From Mycoplasmatota bacterium (GTDB lineage: Bacteria; Bacillota_I; Bacilli_A; Izemoplasmatales; Izemoplasmataceae), in assembly GCA_030641535.1 (NCBI GenBank), contig DAOWHG010000101.1:1-12552 (forward strand): a stretch of 12,552 nucleotides of DNA, written 5' to 3'. Both the position numbers and the translations under genes were made by a program. Shown here piece by piece: positions 1-7,232 of this stretch (position 1 is its first letter; each line of letters begins with the position of its first letter). The notes under the pieces are model-generated. The model was not told the origin of the DNA and searched no databases. It worked only from the letters and a program-made list of their open reading frames with translations.

Positions 1-22
1 CGCAAAAGAAACATTAGATAAG

Positions 23-664
23 ATGGGACACTGTTTAATCTGTAATGGCCCAACAGAAATATTGGAGGATAAGCAAATAAAAGTCACTTATTCAGTATGT
101 AATAACTGTGGCTTTATTCACAAGGATAGATTATATCATTTAGATAGTGAAGAGGAATTAAGGCAATACAGTCTTCATAATAATTCATTTGATAGTGCTG
201 GTTATGTTGGTATCTTTAAGAATTTGATAAAGGATTATATAACTCCTTTAAAAGTTATGGGTAAAATTCTTGAATTTGGGAGTGGACCTGGTCCAGTTTT
301 AAAGGAGTTACTTATTAGAGATGGATATTCAGTATTTGATTATGATCCATTCTTTAACGATAACTCTGAATATCTCGATCATAAGTATGAACTTATCACT
401 TCAACAGAAGTGGTTGAACACTTCTATGATCCATTAAAGGAGTTTGCGCAACTAGCTAATCTCTTGGAACAAGGTGGATACTTAATTATAATGACTAAAT
501 TAAGAAATATGGATATTACAGATTTCCTAGATTGGTGGTATAGAAGAGATGGAACACACGTATCTTTTTATACTCTTGATTCATTAAATCAAATAGCAAA
601 TAAATTTGATTTAAGGATAGTTAATACCAATGAAACAAATGTAGTTGTATTCCAAAAAATATAA
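23..664 (+). CDS. Class I SAM-dependent methyltransferase with N-terminal zinc knuckle (start uncertain)
   Basis: Predicted to move a methyl group from S-adenosylmethionine to an unknown substrate. The N-terminus has four cysteines in two CxxC pairs (C4/C7 and C26/C29), a likely zinc knuckle. The Rossmann methyltransferase core follows: motif I LEFGSGPG at about residues 83-90, an acidic stretch FDYDP at 105-109, TEVVEHFYDP near 128-137, and a conserved-looking RRDGTHVSFYT near 174-184. At 213 residues it fits the compact Methyltransf_23-type fold. The start is unsure: no Shine-Dalgarno site lies in the 22 bases before ATG 23, and this frame is open to the window edge (upstream codons read AKETLDK), so the gene may begin outside the window. 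Alternatively an upstream gene could end at the TAA at 19-21. The family call is firm; the substrate is unknown. Confidence 0.8.
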   Translation: MGHCLICNGPTEILEDKQIKVTYSVCNNCGFIHKDRLYHLDSEEELRQYSLHNNSFDSAGYVGIFKNLIKDYITPLKVMGKILEFGSGPGPVLKELLIRDGYSVFDYDPFFNDNSEYLDHKYELITSTEVVEHFYDPLKEFAQLANLLEQGGYLIIMTKLRNMDITDFLDWWYRRDGTHVSFYTLDSLNQIANKFDLRIVNTNETNVVVFQKI

Positions 665-667
665 TAA

Positions 668-697
668 AAAAAGAGAATGATTTCTCTTTTTATTTTT
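668..697 (+). terminator. Intrinsic terminator after the methyltransferase gene
   Basis: A perfect 10-bp inverted repeat (668-677 with 682-691) closes a TGAT loop and runs into a T-rich tract to 697. It starts three bases after the TAA stop. The left arm is A-rich, so it could also act on the other strand, but no convergent gene is present. Confidence 0.85.
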
Positions 698-717
698 GAT
701 ATAATTAGTATGGTGGT
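697..717 (+). promoter_or_regulatory. Extended -10 promoter and ribosome site of the nuclease-helicase operon
   Basis: TGATATAAT at 697-705 is a consensus extended -10 element (TG-n-TATAAT). No good -35 is seen; that position falls inside the preceding terminator hairpin. A start of transcription near 712 would leave a leader of only about nine bases before ATG 721, with the GGTGGT ribosome site (712-717) almost at the 5' end of the message. Confidence 0.6.
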
Positions 718-720
718 AAT

Positions 721-3060
721 ATGAAAAACATCAAAATTACAGCAAAAGACATTGTGAAATTTATTCATAGTGGAGGAGATTTAACTAGTGAGTTTCAATC
801 AAACAAGCGTGCATTAAAAGGGATTGAAGCACATAGTTATCTTCAAAACAAGTACAAAGAAGAAGATAAAAAAGAGGTTTCTGTTGAAACTCTTTTTGAA
901 TATGAAAATTATAGTTTTTATATCACAGGGAGAATGGATGGTTTATTAAAAGAAAATAATAAGTTAATTATTGAAGAAATTAAGAGTACAAAAACAGATT
1001 TAGAGATATTAGAAATAGATACAAGACCAGAACACTTAATGCAGGGGAAAATGTATGCTTATATGTATTTGAAGAGTAATAATTTAAAATCAATTAATGT
1101 GAGATTAACCTATATCTCAATCGATGGGTATAAAACAAAATCTTTTAATAAAAGATATAATGCATCACAATTAGAAAAGTTTTTCACTAATACTATAAAA
1201 GAGTATACAAAGTGGCTTGTTATATTTGATTTGCACCAACAAGAAAAACTCAAATCAATTGAAGGGCTTAATTTTCCTTTTGAAGAGTATCGAGAGGGAC
1301 AATATACTTTTATGGGTGCAGTATATCAAACTTTGATTAAAAAAGACATTCTTTATAGTATCGCACCTACAGGAATAGGGAAAACTATTGGAAGTCTATA
1401 TTCAGCATTAAAAACAATAAAGAATGAAAGAGAGAAGATATTTTATCTTACAGCTAAGAATGCAGGGAAGAAAATAGTTGTAGATACAGTAAATCTTCTT
1501 AAAGAAAACGGCTTAATCTGTAAAACGACTGTAATTAACTCAAAAGAAGCAATGTGCTTAATGGATAAAGTCGATTGTGATCCTGAGATATGTCCATATA
1601 GTAAAGGATTCTTTAACCGATTAAGAGAAGCGGTTAATGATATCTTTGTTCATAATGATGTATATGATATAAAATTGATTAAAGATTACGGAACATATCA
1701 TTCTATATGTCCTCACGAGTTTAGCTTAGAGTTATCTAGCTATTCAGATTTAGTAATCTGTGATTATAACTATGCTTTTGATCCGAGAGTACATTTAATT
1801 AGATATTTTGAGGATGATTATTACTCTCCAAAGCTATTAATTGATGAGGCACATAACATGGTTGACCGCTCTCGAAATATGTATTCAAGTTCACTATGCA
1901 AAGAGTCGTTAATCAACTTGAGAAAAGCTGCGAACAAAGTGAAACCATCAATTAGAAGTAAAGTGAAGAAGTTGCTTGATTATATTGACAAATTTGTGTT
2001 AGATAACGAGATTGAAAAAGCAAGGTTTTTCAATCAAGATGAAATTGATAATGATCTCTTAATTTTAATTGAAGGTGTTACTAACAAACTAGACAAAGTA
2101 TTATCTGAAAATAAGAAATTCGCTAAAAGAGATAAAGTGTTAGATGGATATTTTGAATTAATTCAGTTCTTAAGAATTAGTGAATTTTATAATAATAATT
2201 ACAAGTTCATAGTTGAAATTGTGAACGATGATATTATTTTTACATTATCTTGTTTAGATGCTTCTAATTTTATATTAGATACTATCAAACAAAGAGTAAG
2301 CGGAGTAGTTTTCTTTAGTGCTACATTATTTCCGGTTGATTATTATGTTAAGTTAATTACTATGGGCGAAGGAAAAACTATTAGTATTCCATCTCCTTTC
2401 AAACAATCAAATCTAGGATTATTTGTTGATGTCTCGACATCAACAAGATATCGAGATCGCAGTAGAAGTATCGATAATATTATCGATTCAATTTACGCAC
2501 TTGCTGAGACAAAGGTTGGAAATTATATTATCTTCTTCCCTTCTTATGTTTATCTAAATATGGTCTTAGATGAATTTAATCAAGAAGAGTATGAGATGTT
2601 AATTCAAACGAGAAATATGAGCTTAAGACAAAGAAATAAGATGTTAGATGAGTTTAATAATGTAGGTGTTAAATCTAAAGTAGCTTTCTTTGTATTAGGA
2701 GGAAGTTTTAGTGAGGGAATTGATTATATAGGCGAGATGCTTAGTGGAGTATTGATTGTTGGAGTAGCGATGCCACAATTTAACAAATATAATGAATTGT
2801 TAAGGAATCACTTTGATGATGAATTTAATGAGGGATTTGATTATGCTTATACTTATCCAGGAATGAATAAGGTCATTCAAGCTGTTGGTAGAGTGATTAG
2901 AACGAATCACGATATTGGAGTAGCAGTTTTATTTGATGATCGTTATTCTCATAAGAAGTATAAATCATTATTTCCGAATTATTGGAATCATTTCAAGTCG
3001 ATAAGCAAAGGGCAATATTTGCAATCGTACTTAGCAAACTTTTGGAAGAAAAATACATAG
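721..3060 (+). CDS. Cas4/RecB-like nuclease fused to a DinG/XPD-family Fe-S DNA helicase
   Basis: A 779-residue two-domain DNA-processing enzyme. The first ~170 residues form a PD-(D/E)XK nuclease: H38, D73 in GRMDG, E86-x-K88 in EEIKST, and the RecB-type Q108xxxY112. The rest is a superfamily 2 helicase of the DinG/XPD/Rad3 group: Q-motif-like YREGQ (190-194), Walker A APTGIGKT (215-222), four cysteines suited to a [4Fe-4S] cluster between motifs I and II (C279, C286, C291, C330), DEAH box (375-378), a SATL motif, and motif VI QAVGRVIR (720-727). All key residues of both domains are present, so it should be active: ATP-driven, probably 5'-3' unwinding coupled to DNA cleavage. It resembles the clostridial DinG-like helicases with a Cas4-type front domain. 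It heads an operon with a kinase 12 bases downstream and an SPL-like radical SAM protein. No CRISPR locus is nearby, so repair or replication is likelier than adaptation. Confidence 0.88.
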   Translation: MKNIKITAKDIVKFIHSGGDLTSEFQSNKRALKGIEAHSYLQNKYKEEDKKEVSVETLFEYENYSFYITGRMDGLLKENNKLIIEEIKSTKTDLEILEIDTRPEHLMQGKMYAYMYLKSNNLKSINVRLTYISIDGYKTKSFNKRYNASQLEKFFTNTIKEYTKWLVIFDLHQQEKLKSIEGLNFPFEEYREGQYTFMGAVYQTLIKKDILYSIAPTGIGKTIGSLYSALKTIKNEREKIFYLTAKNAGKKIVVDTVNLLKENGLICKTTVINSKEAMCLMDKVDCDPEICPYSKGFFNRLREAVNDIFVHNDVYDIKLIKDYGTYHSICPHEFSLELSSYSDLVICDYNYAFDPRVHLIRYFEDDYYSPKLLIDEAHNMVDRSRNMYSSSLCKESLINLRKAANKVKPSIRSKVKKLLDYIDKFVLDNEIEKARFFNQDEIDNDLLILIEGVTNKLDKVLSENKKFAKRDKVLDGYFELIQFLRISEFYNNNYKFIVEIVNDDIIFTLSCLDASNFILDTIKQRVSGVVFFSATLFPVDYYVKLITMGEGKTISIPSPFKQSNLGLFVDVSTSTRYRDRSRSIDNIIDSIYALAETKVGNYIIFFPSYVYLNMVLDEFNQEEYEMLIQTRNMSLRQRNKMLDEFNNVGVKSKVAFFVLGGSFSEGIDYIGEMLSGVLIVGVAMPQFNKYNELLRNHFDDEFNEGFDYAYTYPGMNKVIQAVGRVIRTNHDIGVAVLFDDRYSHKKYKSLFPNYWNHFKSISKGQYLQSYLANFWKKNT

Positions 3061-3072
3061 ATAGGTGATGAA

Positions 3073-4068
3073 ATGGAAGAGAATATTAGAAGCGCAATGA
3101 GCGTAGATGTAAAAAAGAAGGCTTTAGAACTTTATGAAATTGATGAAACAAAAATAAAAGATCTTGATGGATTTGAGAACTTTGTTTATGAGTATGAAAA
3201 AGAAGGGAATTCGTATATTATTCGTTTTGTACATAGTTCACATCGAACAAGTGAATTAGTACTTGCTGAAATAGAATTTATTGATTTTCTTTATAAGAAT
3301 AACTCTAACGTCTCTCAAGTTGTAAAATCAGAAAAAGATAATGTATGTGAGACAATTGGAACTGAAAATAACGAGTATTTTACAGTTACATCTTTTATAA
3401 AAGCAAAGGGAGATTTTGTAAAGAAAGAAGATATTGATGAGTTGTTCAACTATAAGTTTGGAAGAGCTGTTGGTAAATTACATCTTCTGACAAAAACATT
3501 TAGTCCAAAGAATATGAGACAACATTGGTATGAAGAAGATTTAATAGGTATTGGAAGAAGAAATCTAAATGAAGAAGATATGTTTGTAATTGATAAAACA
3601 GAAGAGCTAATTGAGAAATTAAAAAAATTACCTAGAGGAATTAATGAATATGGATTAATCCATACTGATTTACATTTTGGTAATATTTATTATGATGGAG
3701 AAGATTTTACATTCTTTGATTTTGATGATAGTAGTTATAAACACTTTATAAGTGATATTGCGATAATTATCTTTTATCAGTTTGGCCTTTCAAGTGCGAA
3801 CGATGAAGAGAGAGAAAAACGTACATATGTGTTCTTACAAGATTTTTGCAAAGGGTATTTAGAAGTGAATGATTTGGATTATTCGTGGTTTGACCACTTA
3901 AATGATTTTCTTAAATTAAGAGAGCTTATTTTGTATATGGTTTTATTCGGTGCAGGTGAAGAAATTATTAATTCGCCTTGGGGACAAAAATACGTTGCTC
4001 ACTACAGAAATCGAATAAAAAATGATATACCATTTTTCGATTATAAAAAGGCAATAGGAATAAAATAA
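3073..4068 (+). CDS. APH-fold phosphotransferase (aminoglycoside phosphotransferase/choline kinase-like)
   Basis: A 331-residue small-molecule kinase of the APH superfamily, substrate unknown. The N-lobe strand SYIIRF (47-52) puts Arg51 about where kinases have the ATP-binding Lys, a pattern also seen in CotS/SrkA-like members. The catalytic loop is H197-T-D199-L-H-F-G-N204 (Brenner-type HxDxxxxN), and the metal-binding motif is D216-F-D218. The start is fixed by an AGGTGAT ribosome site at 3063-3069. The stop codon overlaps the start of the next gene (TAATG), so the two are probably translationally coupled. Antibiotic resistance is unlikely: the sequence does not look like a known drug kinase and it sits between DNA-processing genes. 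A homoserine, choline, sugar or protein target is equally possible. Confidence 0.8.
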   Translation: MEENIRSAMSVDVKKKALELYEIDETKIKDLDGFENFVYEYEKEGNSYIIRFVHSSHRTSELVLAEIEFIDFLYKNNSNVSQVVKSEKDNVCETIGTENNEYFTVTSFIKAKGDFVKKEDIDELFNYKFGRAVGKLHLLTKTFSPKNMRQHWYEEDLIGIGRRNLNEEDMFVIDKTEELIEKLKKLPRGINEYGLIHTDLHFGNIYYDGEDFTFFDFDDSSYKHFISDIAIIIFYQFGLSSANDEEREKRTYVFLQDFCKGYLEVNDLDYSWFDHLNDFLKLRELILYMVLFGAGEEIINSPWGQKYVAHYRNRIKNDIPFFDYKKAIGIK

Positions 4069-4949
4069 TGGAATTCGTACATGCTGCTAAATTGGTTCAG
4101 ACTGTAAATAATGATTATTCTTGGTTTGATACGTCTTATAATATGAATATTTATAGGGGTTGTAATCAGGGGTGTATTTACTGTGATTCAAGAAGTAGTT
4201 GTTATCAAATTAAATCTTTTGATACTATTAAGGCTAAAATTGATGCTCCTATCAAAGTTGAGAAAGAGCTTTCTAATAAGAGAAAAAAAGGTATTATAGG
4301 TCTTGGTTCAATGAGTGATCCATACAACCAATATGAGAGTGAGCTTGAGTATACTAGAAAATCATTGAAATCGATGAACAAATATGGATTTGGTGTTTTT
4401 GTTATTACTAAGAGCAATTTAGTACTAAGAGATATAGATATATTCAAAAAAATATCAGAGCATAGTGTGTGTAATATCGCTTTAACAATAACAACTGCGG
4501 ATGATTTACTTCAAAGTAGAATTGAGAGGAATTCTTCTTCTACTAAAGAGCGTTTCGGAGCTATTAAAGAGTTAAATAAAAATGAAATATTTGCTGGTAT
4601 CCTTATGATGCCTTTATTACCATTCATAAATGATTCGTTAGACAATATCTCTAAAATTGTTGAATTAGCTCATGAAAATAATGCGAAATACATTTTTCCA
4701 TCATTTGGAGTTACATTAAGAGATAATCAAAGAGACTACTTCTTCAATAAAATTGGAGATAAATTGAAAGCGCAGTATATTACTACTTTTGGTGATAAAT
4801 ACATGTGTGTATCTCCTAATCACAAAGAATTAAGAAAACATTTTGAGAAATTATGTGATAAGTATGGTATATTATATAAAATGAGTGACATTATAGAAGA
4901 ATCAAGAAAGTATATTAAAAATATGCAACTATCATTATTTAGTGGGTAG
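4068..4949 (+). CDS. SPL-like radical SAM protein with C-terminal clamp-binding peptide
   Basis: A 293-residue radical SAM enzyme related to spore photoproduct lyase. The [4Fe-4S]/SAM motif is C32-x3-C36-x2-C39 within RGCNQGCIYCDSR, followed by GLGSMSDPYNQYE (78-90), typical of the SPL/Rv2578c-like branch. The last residues, QLSLFSG (287-293), contain an exact match to the bacterial beta sliding-clamp-binding consensus QL(S/D)LF. This suggests the enzyme is tethered to the replication clamp and acts on DNA, for example on a lesion, though the substrate is unknown. It overlaps the kinase gene by one base and is distal to a nuclease-helicase, which supports a DNA-repair setting. It is not proposed to be true SplB, since nothing here indicates sporulation and the residues needed for thymine-dimer reversal cannot be confirmed. 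Confidence 0.82.
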   Translation: MEFVHAAKLVQTVNNDYSWFDTSYNMNIYRGCNQGCIYCDSRSSCYQIKSFDTIKAKIDAPIKVEKELSNKRKKGIIGLGSMSDPYNQYESELEYTRKSLKSMNKYGFGVFVITKSNLVLRDIDIFKKISEHSVCNIALTITTADDLLQSRIERNSSSTKERFGAIKELNKNEIFAGILMMPLLPFINDSLDNISKIVELAHENNAKYIFPSFGVTLRDNQRDYFFNKIGDKLKAQYITTFGDKYMCVSPNHKELRKHFEKLCDKYGILYKMSDIIEESRKYIKNMQLSLFSG

Positions 4950-4972
4950 TGAAAAAAATATTGAGGTGGATT

Positions 4973-5635
4973 ATGAAAAAGACATTATTAGTTTTACTAG
5001 CAGCATTTATATCATTCGGATTATTTGGATGTGAGAAAGAAGAGGAACAAGAAATAGTTCATGATATTCCTGATGAAGTATTTGTGAATTATAATGAGTT
5101 AAATTACGCTGAATATGTTAATTTATCTAACCCTGTAGTTACGATTACTATTAAAGGTATGGGAGATATTGTACTTCAATTATTCCCAGAAATTGCACCG
5201 AATACTGTGAATAATTTTATTTACTATATTCAAGATGAAGCCTATACAGATAATGAATTTCATCGTGTAATCTACGGATTTATGATTCAAGGTGGAGAAC
5301 TGGAAAGTTCATTATGTAATATTGAGGGTGAAATGACAAACAATGGATTCGATAATGATTTAGAACATCTTAGAGGAGTAATTTCAATGGCTAGAGTTGG
5401 TGGAGATTACGATTCACAAAGTTCTCAGTTTTTTATTGTTCAACAAATGGCAAGATCTTTAGATAATGAATATGCAACATTTGGTGGAGTAATCACAGGA
5501 TTTAATATAATAGATTATATTGCGGACTTAGCTACTGATGAAAATGATGATCCATTGAATAGAGTTGTTATAGAAAGTATTACTGTAGATTTAAAAGGAA
5601 AAACTTATCCTGCACCTATTTGTATTGACAATTAA
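4973..5635 (+). CDS. Lipoprotein cyclophilin-type peptidyl-prolyl cis-trans isomerase
   Basis: A 220-residue extracytoplasmic proline isomerase, likely a folding helper on the outer face of the membrane. Residues 1-20 form a lipoprotein signal peptide: MKK, a hydrophobic core, and lipobox LFGC with C20 as the lipidated residue, followed by an acidic linker. The cyclophilin domain spans about 53-208. It has FHRVIYGFMIQGGE (96-109), giving R98, F103, M104 and Q106 as counterparts of human CypA R55, F60, M61 and Q63, then GVISMAR (135-141) and SQFFIV (151-156), so it should be active. ATG 4973 is chosen over the upstream in-frame GTG at 4949 because GAGGTGG sits just before it and it gives a standard signal peptide. 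The -35 of the next transcription unit lies inside its last codons. Confidence 0.88.
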   Translation: MKKTLLVLLAAFISFGLFGCEKEEEQEIVHDIPDEVFVNYNELNYAEYVNLSNPVVTITIKGMGDIVLQLFPEIAPNTVNNFIYYIQDEAYTDNEFHRVIYGFMIQGGELESSLCNIEGEMTNNGFDNDLEHLRGVISMARVGGDYDSQSSQFFIVQQMARSLDNEYATFGGVITGFNIIDYIADLATDENDDPLNRVVIESITVDLKGKTYPAPICIDN

Positions 5636-5653
5636 TACGAAGTAGGATATTAT
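5625..5653 (+). promoter_or_regulatory. Sigma-A promoter of the T-box/trpB unit
   Basis: A perfect TTGACA -35 at 5625-5630, a 17-base spacer and TATTAT at 5648-5653 form a near-consensus housekeeping promoter. The -35 is made by the last codons of the cyclophilin gene (Ile-Asp-Asn, stop at 5633-5635). Transcription should start near 5660, just ahead of the T-box. Confidence 0.75.
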
Positions 5654-5659
5654 TCTCGT

Positions 5660-5918
5660 AAATAAAAAATTGTTGAGTAGAAGTAGTAGGCAAACAAATT
5701 ATAATTGTAGAGAGCTAGTGTTGGTGAAAACTAGTATTATATATATTGCTGAATGGATCTATAAGAGAATACCTGAAAATAGTAGGGTGTTACGGGTGCT
5801 CCCGTTACAGAGCTAGAGTATGTTAGTACTTGAAAAAGGGTTCTTTATTGAACTAAATATGAGGTGGCACCACGTTTATAAACGTCCTCTACACATTTTT
5901 GTGTAGAGGACTTTTTTT
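5660..5918 (+). promoter_or_regulatory. Tryptophan-specific T-box riboswitch (specifier UGG)
   Basis: This leader fills most of the 373-base gap before trpB. It senses uncharged tRNA-Trp and lets transcription continue when tryptophan is short. Landmarks in order: AGAGAG and the apical stem I hairpin CTAGT/ACTAG around 5710-5735; specifier region GAATGGA with UGG at 5754-5756; the conserved-type GTTACAGAGCTAGAGTA near 5804-5820; and the T-box AGGTGGCACCACG at 5862-5874. In the antiterminator GAGG (5861-5864) pairs with CCTC (5886-5889) and ACGTT with AACGT, leaving TGGCACC as the bulge. TGGC would pair with a tRNA end GCCA, which fits the G73 discriminator of bacterial tRNA-Trp. The competing terminator follows. 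The 5' boundary is inferred from the promoter. Confidence 0.92.
5884..5918 (+). terminator. T-box-controlled terminator upstream of trpB
   Basis: A perfect 12-bp stem (5884-5895 with 5900-5911) with a TTTT loop is followed by seven T residues (5912-5918). Its left arm includes CCTC, which in the antiterminator pairs with GAGG of the T-box, so the two folds exclude each other. Confidence 0.93.
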
Positions 5919-5940
5919 ATACTAAAAAGGAGGAATTATT

Positions 5941-5952
5941 ATGGGACCTTGA
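5941..5952 (+). CDS. Putative minimal leader ORF Met-Gly-Pro-stop
   Basis: Four codons (ATG GGA CCT TGA) lie between the T-box terminator and trpB. A full AAGGAGG ribosome site at 5927-5933 sits seven bases before this ATG, at least as good as the site of trpB itself, so initiation here is likely whenever the T-box allows read-through. A terminal Pro followed by UGA releases slowly in general, and Pro-UGA is where TnaC stalls in response to tryptophan. If UGA were read through, the frame would stay open to TAG at 6055-6057 and cover the trpB ribosome site and start. Alternatively this is the leftover start of a deleted trp gene. The translation signal is seen; a regulatory role is inference. 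Confidence 0.4.
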   Translation: MGP

Positions 5953-6008
5953 AGAGTCGTTATTTATATTAATTTATCTGAAAATAAAATAAAAAGGAGA
6001 ATACTAAA

Positions 6009-7181
6009 ATGGAAAATGAATTTGGAAGATTTGGAGGACAATTTGTCCCTGAGATAGTAGTAAAAGCATTAAAAGAATTAGAAGTAGCGTTTTATGAAGC
6101 AATTGAAGATCCAGCTTTTATGGAGGAATATAGATATTATTTGAAACATTTTGTAGGCAGACCAAGCCCTTTGTATTACGCGAAGCGACTAACTGAAGAA
6201 TTAGGTGGAGCAAAAATATATCTTAAAAGAGAAGATTTAAATCATACTGGAGCACATAAAATTAATAATACAGTAGGACAAATCTTGCTTGCTAAAAGAA
6301 TGGGAAAAAGGAAAGTTATTGCAGAAACAGGAGCTGGACAACATGGTGTAGCTACAGCTACTACAGCTGCAATGTTTGGTATGGATTGTGAAATATTTCA
6401 AGGGCAGTTAGATATGGAGAGACAAAAATTAAATGTATTTAGAATGGAAATGTTAGGGGCTAAAGTAACTAAAGTTGATTCAGGAACAAAAACTTTAGCT
6501 GATGCTGTTGATTATGCTATAGGTAAATGGGTTGAAAGAATAGATGATACTTTCTATTTACTTGGTAGTGCAGTTGGACCACATCCGTATCCAACAATGG
6601 TTAAGTATTTTCAAAAAGTTATTGGAGAAGAAGCAATCCAACAAATTCAAGAACAAGAAAATAAGTTACCAGATTATTTAATTGCATGTGTTGGTGGAGG
6701 AAGTAATGCTATCGGATTATTTACAGAGTTTCTTCCACATAAGGAAGTTAAGATGATTGGTGTAGAAGCAGCAGGATTAGGACTAAATACAAACCAACAT
6801 GCTGCGACTCTTACTTTAGGTAAAGAAGGAGTTATCCACGGAATGAATACGAAAGTCGTTATGGACAGTGCAGGAAAAATCAGTCCAGTTTATTCTATAT
6901 CCGCAGGACTTGATTATCCTGGAGTAGGACCTGAACATGCTTACCTTCAAGATATAAAACGAGTTAGCTATAAGGCAATTACAGATAAAGAAGCTGTTGA
7001 TGCATTTTTAAGACTATCTAGAACAGAAGGGATAATCCCAGCAATAGAATCTAGTCATGCAGTAGCTTACGCAATGAAACTTGCTCCAACACTTGATAAA
7101 GAAAAAACAATAATTATCAATTTATCAGGTAGAGGAGACAAAGACGTTGAATCAATAAAAATATATTTAAAGAACTTGTAA
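6009..7181 (+). CDS. trpB: Tryptophan synthase beta subunit
   Basis: This PLP enzyme joins L-serine and indole to make L-tryptophan in the cytoplasm. The 390 residues are full length for the TrpB1 type. Visible motifs: start NEFGRFGGQFVPE, HTGAHKINN with PLP lysine K84, ETGAGQHG with catalytic E106, phosphate-binding GGGSN (229-233), GLDYPGVGPEHAYL, and SGRGDKD with S373 facing the pyridine nitrogen. Some usually conserved stretches differ: FQGQLDMERQ replaces the common YMGxxDxxRQ type, and GMNTKVVMDSAGKI replaces the common GMRTYLLQDEDGQI type. The ribosome site AAGGAGA at 5994-6000 fixes the start. The gene stands alone: no trpA follows, and a hairpin plus a new promoter come next. Regulation is by the Trp T-box upstream. 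If trpA is absent from the genome, it would work on scavenged or imported indole. Confidence 0.96.
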   Translation: MENEFGRFGGQFVPEIVVKALKELEVAFYEAIEDPAFMEEYRYYLKHFVGRPSPLYYAKRLTEELGGAKIYLKREDLNHTGAHKINNTVGQILLAKRMGKRKVIAETGAGQHGVATATTAAMFGMDCEIFQGQLDMERQKLNVFRMEMLGAKVTKVDSGTKTLADAVDYAIGKWVERIDDTFYLLGSAVGPHPYPTMVKYFQKVIGEEAIQQIQEQENKLPDYLIACVGGGSNAIGLFTEFLPHKEVKMIGVEAAGLGLNTNQHAATLTLGKEGVIHGMNTKVVMDSAGKISPVYSISAGLDYPGVGPEHAYLQDIKRVSYKAITDKEAVDAFLRLSRTEGIIPAIESSHAVAYAMKLAPTLDKEKTIIINLSGRGDKDVESIKIYLKNL

Positions 7182-7195
7182 AACTAGGATACGGG

Positions 7196-7229
7196 CATAG
7201 ATTAGATTAATTGAAACTAATCTATGTTT
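7196..7229 (+). terminator. Hairpin terminator after trpB
   Basis: A perfect 10-bp stem (7196-7205 with 7217-7226) closes an 11-base loop and is followed by TTTGT. The T-run is weak, so termination may be partial. The loop contains TTGAAA, a possible -35 for the next promoter. Confidence 0.65.
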
Positions 7230-7232
7230 GTA

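Noticed and set aside
721..1230. Cas4-like domain as a sign of a CRISPR-Cas locus
   Set aside because: No direct repeats with spacers or other cas genes are present; this nuclease domain is common in DinG-type helicases.
3073..4068. Aminoglycoside resistance gene
   Set aside because: Only the general APH fold motifs are shared; context and sequence do not point to drug modification.
4205..4447. Minus-strand 80-codon ORF inside the radical SAM gene
   Set aside because: It lies fully within a well-supported gene, has no ribosome site or recognisable domain, and its composition is that of a reverse-strand shadow.
4949..4972. GTG start at 4949 for the cyclophilin gene, overlapping the previous stop
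   Set aside because: ATG 4973 has a good GAGGTGG site and gives a standard lipoprotein signal peptide; the extra eight residues would spoil it.
5941..5952. TGA as a tryptophan codon (Mycoplasma-type code), which would give Met-Gly-Pro-Trp and a longer leader peptide
   Set aside because: Two genes end cleanly at TGA in ATGA overlaps (9371 and 11074), proteins in the window reach normal family lengths with TGA as stop, and Trp is written TGG throughout. Read-through at this one site remains only a hypothesis.
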